Source: Arbacia lixula
Lineage: Eukaryota; Echinodermata; Echinoidea; Arbacioida; Arbaciidae
Assembly: GCA_963669155.1 (NCBI GenBank)
Contig: OZ022577.1
Location: forward strand, 33,167,850 to 33,231,849
Direction: 5' to 3'
DNA: 64,000 nt
In this document: in pieces, positions 59,401 to 64,000 of the stretch
Position numbering within the stretch: position 1 is the first letter of the stretch
Layout: every line of letters starts with the position of its first letter
Made by a program: the position numbers and the translations under genes
Notes under the pieces: model-generated
Seen by the model: the letters and a program-made list of their open reading frames with translations, nothing else
What the model was told of the DNA's origin: nothing
The model's database searches: none

Positions 59401-62400
59401 TTTTGGTCAAAGGTCAATGAACTTTGCCAAAATTGGCTAGAAATTGCCCAAAAGTTTAAATATTTCACAATAAATCCAAATCCAACGGTTCAATTCCAAC
59501 CAAACATAGTGAAACGATGGATCACTACTTGGGGGTAGACTGGTGACATTGTTGTTGAAATTGCTGGAAGGTCAGAGGTCAAAGGTCAATGAATTTGCAA
59601 AAATTGATATTGTTCACAATAACCCCAAATCCAAATCCAATGGCGCAATTCTAACCAAACATGGTGCAAAGATGGATCACTACTTGGGGGTAGACTGATG
59701 ACATTTTTGGTGAAATTTCTCAAAGGTCAATGAACTTTACCCAAAATTGGCTAATATTAAACAAACTTGATACAGAGATGGATTTAAACAGACTGGTTAG
59801 ATTGGAAGTAAGAGGTCAAAAGTCAATGAACATTGCCAAACTTGGCTAAACTTGGAAAAAGAGAATGTGATATTTTCATTACACATAGGAGCAATGGTAC
59901 ATTGCCCACCAAACATATCCATTTTCTGAGAATAGCAAAGAGGCGGAGGAATATTTATCGACTGCATGGCAGTCGAATTGCTCTAGTTTTCTTCATTTTA
60001 ACTGTCTATATTTGGAACATGGATTTGTGTATTTTTAGATCAAAATGAATCATAGCCTTTTCTGTATATTTTGTTATTGTTTTTGATAGCAGATCAGGTG
60101 CCACCTCCAAGCCAGACATCTTAGAGAAGCTCTTTCAAGATGACCTTGAGATTGACCTTCTAGCTGGAAGTGGGGAGAGATGGGTCAAAGCCCCCAACCA
60201 GTCAAGAACCCAGAATGACCTTGAGATTGACCTTCTAGCTGAGAGCAGGAAGAGAAGTGTCACAACTCTCGTCCAGTCTTTGATCGAGACACAGACACCA
60301 GCAACAGGAACTGACTTAGGAGGTACTCATCTTAGTTATACGTTAATAGAGTATCAAAGACATTGCATCCATTGTTATACAGGTTTCTGGTCCTTAACAG
60401 CATCACTCAAACATGACATGTGCTGGTTGGACTCTGTCTTAACAGGCCATTGTTAAAGCACTCGTAATTGAGTTTGCACCACTTTGTTCCCCGGAACTCA
60501 ACCTGCCTGCATAATGTGGCACCAGTTGCTTTGAAGACTTACTCAATGTGCTGTCATGCCTCGGAACTCTTTTGGTTATGGAACACATAAAGGAAAACTC
60601 CTTTCAGAAAACATCTGCAGCCTTTAAAGATTTCAAGAAACATTTTTTGCTGTACTGTCCAGACATTATAACAAGAAATCTTGGAAAGTTTAAACTTATC
60701 CTCAAACCAATTGAGCAACAGTGCCATGAGGCCTTCTGCATGTGTTACCTTACCACATGCAGTGTGTAATGGTAAATACACAAAGTGTTGAAGAGAGTGA
60801 CTATTTATTCTCTTTATATGATCGGATATCCACTTGAGTCCTTCTTAATCTCATTGTCATATTATTCATTTACAGAGAAGCTGAGTGTGGCAGAATTGGC
60901 CGCCATGGCTGCTGCAGCTAATAAGAAGAAGGGGAATGCAGCAACCACCAATGCAGCAAATGAAGCAAAGAGGCAGGCCAGAGCATTCCACCTGCCATCG
61001 AAAAAGAAGATGAAGAAGGACTTTGAGGGTCCTGTAGACCAGCTAGTAAAGTCTGCTAAATTTATGAAATCAGAAGCTGTCTTGAAAACAAAGCACAAAG
61101 TAAAGAGGGTCTTGTCATCTGTCAAACGTGGATGCAAGTTGACTAGAAAGCAGAAGGCAGATGCCTCTACTGAAAAAGTCGGACAGAAGACAAAGGGGAA
61201 AAAGAGAACTTTCAAAGGGAGGAAAGTTCCCCCTTTTGGCATCAGACAGGCGGGGAACTACTCTCGCCTACAAAGTGGGGGAGATACCCTGGATAGCAGG
61301 ACTGGAAACACTTGGAAGGTGGCTCGAGATGGAATAAGACCAGGAAACGCTATGGAGATATCCGATGAGGGCGCTGTGAGGAAAGTGACAAGGAAAGCAT
61401 CGACCAGCAGACAGAGTAAGGTGGCTTTGGCCTTCAGACGTAGCCTGTCGAGGGAGAGCGCTGGGTTGGGTGGGTCAGGGGGCATCCAGGGGTCTAAGAG
61501 GAGGAGACGACTCCAAGCTCGCATCGCTAAGTTCCAGCGGAGAAGGTCATCGGGAGGAGGCGTGGCTTCGGGTGGAGCGAGTGGTCTGGACAGCCTTGTG
61601 AGCTCAAATCAAGCTGTTGCTGCTCAAGGCAATACTAGCTCAGTATCACATCAACATGCAGAAAGCGTGATGCTACAGAATGCCTTTCAGCATGGAAACC
61701 ATTCTCACATGCCCAAGGAGCACTCAAACTTGCAAGGAATGAAGAGAAATAGAGAGGTAAAATCGGACACTGGATCTAAGAAAGTATCAGGAACACCAGG
61801 AAATTCTGCTCAGACTTTTGGTCTCAGTGTTCCAAATCCAGCATCATTGATATCCAGAGGGGATGATAGAATAGGCCTTGGCGTGCAGCTAACCAAGAAA
61901 GACAAGATGCTGAAAAGACTACAGAAGCTGAAGCAGAAGTTTCTAGGGAAAGGTAAACGGAAGCCTGGTGTGAGATTTGTTCCTGGCTCGCTGCACTTTG
62001 GAAATCCCCTGGCCAGTCCATTCTCTGGTGAGCAGAGACAGGGTCTGGTCAGGCAGCAGGAGCGCCAGAGTGGTCAGCGCTATCATGGAAGCAGCGACCA
62101 CCAACCCCATCAGCAGCGCCGGGATCAAATCCATTCTCACAACGGCTCGTTCCAGCAGCAGCAAGATGGTCACCACCAACATCAGCGTCAAAAATATCAA
62201 CAGCCACAGAATTCACAGCCACCACACTATCCCCCACCACCACTGCTGAGTCATCATCTTCCCCTGAACAGAATAGAGCAACATCCATTCCCACACAACC
62301 ACCATCCTCAGCATCAACAGCGCCACCACCACCACATGGAGCAACAAAGTGACGCACGCATGCAGAATTCTATGCCTCGCCCAATGCCGAGGAGACAGAA

Positions 62401-62515
62401 GAAGAGTGCCATGGGAGACTGCAGGAAGCCTGTGGGAAGGGAGAAGAAGCCCGGTGGGAATGGCCAAGCGAGCACAGACCTAGAAATCGACTCAATATTT
62501 TCAGATTTGTTCTGA
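53455..62515 (+). CDS. NEPRO: NEPRO, nucleolus and neural progenitor protein homolog
   Basis: Coding exons: 53455-53521, 54205-54365, 55174-55250, 55862-56005, 56777-56854, 57835-57928, 58532-58614, 60090-60322, 60876-62515. Phases close, giving 858 codons, longer than the roughly 570 of the human protein. The family is nucleolar, linked to RNase MRP/pre-rRNA processing and to neural progenitor maintenance. Visible: MWNSRTLIPP (compare the vertebrate PEPWNRVRIP start), SQRRWKVYQLLVKLNKCLERL (about 64-85), the helical VSRIRVLACNFLKTAIGWYD (about 172-192), FQDDLEIDLLA, and a basic last exon with AFHLPSKKKMKKDFEGPVDQ, Lys/Arg clusters for nucleolar targeting, a Gln/His/Pro-rich stretch (about residues 690-810) and an acidic end DLEIDSIFSDLF. 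The extra length is mostly in the last exon. Confidence 0.85.
53809..54030. mobile_element. 222-bp near-perfect hairpin element (NEPRO intron 2)
   Basis: The arms GCTCAAAGGAATTGGCA (53809-53825) and TGCCAATTCCTTTGAGC (54014-54030) open a stem of about 100 bp. It continues through GGGAAAGGGAA, TATATTTTGTCCAGTTCAGC and CATGAAACATGAT, closing in a loop near 53910-53925. It has no ORF and lies 174 bp before exon 3. Confidence 0.8.
57388..57760. mobile_element. TTAA element left end, right end not found
   Basis: TTAA then AGGGATAGTCCACCCTGA, like the MITE at 40420-40695. No inverted counterpart is seen before the next exon at 57835, so the copy looks truncated. Confidence 0.4.
58898..59990. repeat. 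GCCTCCGCCACGAAGTGG repeat with AGGTCA arrays (NEPRO intron)
   Basis: It opens with a hairpin (GCCTCCGCCACG / GTGGCCGGAGGC), then a (GTCCGTCC/GTCAGTCC)n tract. Degenerate tandem units follow, containing CACAATAAATCCAAATCC, AAAGATGGATCACTACTTGG and AGGTCA clusters. It closes with TCGACTGCATGGCAGTCGA, itself a small palindrome. It resembles 4963-5735. Confidence 0.75.
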
Positions 62516-64000
62516 CCAATTCTTGTTATTTACTGACTTTTTGAAATACCAACAAATACATGATACCTTATTTCAATGAGCATAATTTCACTGTAAGAGA
62601 TTCTATGGACTTTGCCATGCGAACTTGGTTCAGTGTGAAACAGATATTTGTGTAACTGACATTTTAAAGTTGAAGAACTATCAAGTGAAAAGTCATTCAA
62701 ACTTGCACCCAAAAATCTAATATTTGCTGACAATAATAAACATAAAACTCATGAAATGCCAAAGAATTAATGTTACATTGTGTGAATGTACCTTAGTTTA
62801 GAGTGAAATGTGAATCAGGCTCAACTCAGTATGTGCGTGTAATTGTAAGTTGATTTAGTTTCATTGCTGTCAGTGTATATAGCTTAAGTGGCAGAGTACA
62901 CTTTCCATATTTTGACTACACTGAAATAGAAATGGAAATGTATAATCAGTGCCTCTAGTGTATCATGTATTATGAATGTATCTTCCGATATTAAGATTGA
63001 TGCTTTCCATACCCGACACAGTACTGCTCTATGTGTGTAACCGCTTTGTGTGTAAATACAATGTACTGATTCAAGAATGCCTCACTTGAGCATTAAGGGT
63101 CGAAATATGATGTCATCCGTTGTGATGGAAGTTGTCCTCCATAGAGGATGCATTGCAACTTCTGTTCTGATATTCGGGGGAAATGGTTAAACTTAAAGGC
63201 CTTAGGTATAGTCAGAGCCTTGCCATCAATTTAGGTGCTAGTTTGAACCATATCCCTCACGAGCAGCTGACATTTGTATACGTATTTGATGTTGAAGATG
63301 GGATATTCATTACATTCATTGGGATATTCATTTTGATATATATGTATATGAATATATATGTGTTTATAACAAAAGATATGGAATGTTATTTACCTTTAAG
63401 AAAATGTCATTGGTGCAGGTACATTATTTACATTACAGTATAGCTATCTAGGAGTCATAAAAAAGTTTGCAATATATTTTCTTATGCCCTATGTATTCCT
63501 GTCTGCCTTTATTGTCCATGTACAGTTTGTTAAGGAATGTTAGATTCATTTTAAGCAGCAAGATGTTAAAATGTTTTTTTTTTAAAGGGTCAATGGCCTT
63601 TGCTTTAAATTCATAGAAGTGAAGATAATTTGTAATTATATCAATTTCCTGCTACATGTATTAGTATTCTAAATGTATTTGCCTATTGCTGCATATAATT
63701 ATTATATGAATTCCTAATTTTATCAGGGTTATTTCTATGTTTGTAATATCATGAACAGGTATGCCATCATTTGCTTTTATATACAATATTTACGTATATC
63801 AATCACTGATTTTATGGTTTTCTTCTTCCTTTCCCTTGTCATAAAAATGTATACCATTTTGCCAAGTTTTTGTTATAAACTTCAGCTGAGGTCATAGCTT
63901 TCATTTGTTCACATGCAATTGTGTGGCATTTCCGCAGATGCTTTGGTTTGAATGTGCTGATAACTAGTGACGACTATTGTGAAGTATATACTTTACATGT
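62516..64000 (+). other. NEPRO 3' UTR and downstream AT-rich sequence
   Basis: A canonical AATAAA at 62735-62740, 220 bp after the stop codon, is the best polyadenylation signal. Beyond it no coding exon or clear repeat is seen to the window end. Confidence 0.5.
62735..62740 (+). terminator. NEPRO: Polyadenylation signal of NEPRO
   Basis: AATAAA, 220 bp downstream of the stop at 62515. It is the first canonical hexamer after the last exon. Confidence 0.5.

Overview
The window is a eukaryotic nuclear sequence: coding exons are interrupted by GT-AG introns, gene-free stretches are AT-rich, and many different palindromic DNA transposons are present. The gene structures are animal-like. The repeat types (short tRNA-derived SINE, palindromic MITEs, a Ty3-type LTR element, THAP, hAT and Penelope-like remnants) fit a marine invertebrate deuterostome, most likely an echinoderm such as a sea urchin. 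That placement is inference; no species marker was read.

Layout. 1.5-13.9 kb (+): a complete ESF1 gene, 10 coding exons, 852 codons. 13.9-20.2 kb: mostly gene-free, with a tRNA-like SINE, simple repeats and a foldback element. 20.2-27.1 kb (+): a Myb/SANT-like gene of unknown role. Its first intron holds LINE debris, its last exon is present in five tandem copies, and the fifth copy is cut by an LTR element. 27.1-39 kb: a transposon graveyard containing a gag fragment, a hammerhead-like motif, a decayed gene of unknown family, a THAP exon, a hAT element with a tandem-repeat tail, and a TTAA-flanked element with a THAP exon into which a foldback element is nested. 40.2-51.8 kb (-): a complete NDUFAF7 gene, 11 exons, 445 codons. 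52.2-62.8 kb (+): a complete NEPRO gene, 858 codons, divergent from NDUFAF7 with about 0.45 kb between them.

Functionally, ESF1 and NEPRO are both nucleolar proteins of rRNA maturation, and NDUFAF7 is a mitochondrial complex I assembly methyltransferase. All exon joins below were made by hand; reading phases close exactly across every listed junction of these three genes and of the Myb-like gene.

The most unusual signal is a recurrent one. At several independent places (ESF1 exon 6, Myb-like exons 4 and 5, NDUFAF7 exon 4, the tail of the hAT element, and the decayed gene near 28.7 kb) a tandem repeat of about 110-180 bp (about 420 bp for the Myb-like last exon) spans a 3' splice site and the first bases of the exon. 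This leaves a ladder of decoy acceptors or duplicate exons. A second unusual feature is a pair of intronic repeats that carry multiple nuclear-receptor-like AGGTCA direct repeats.
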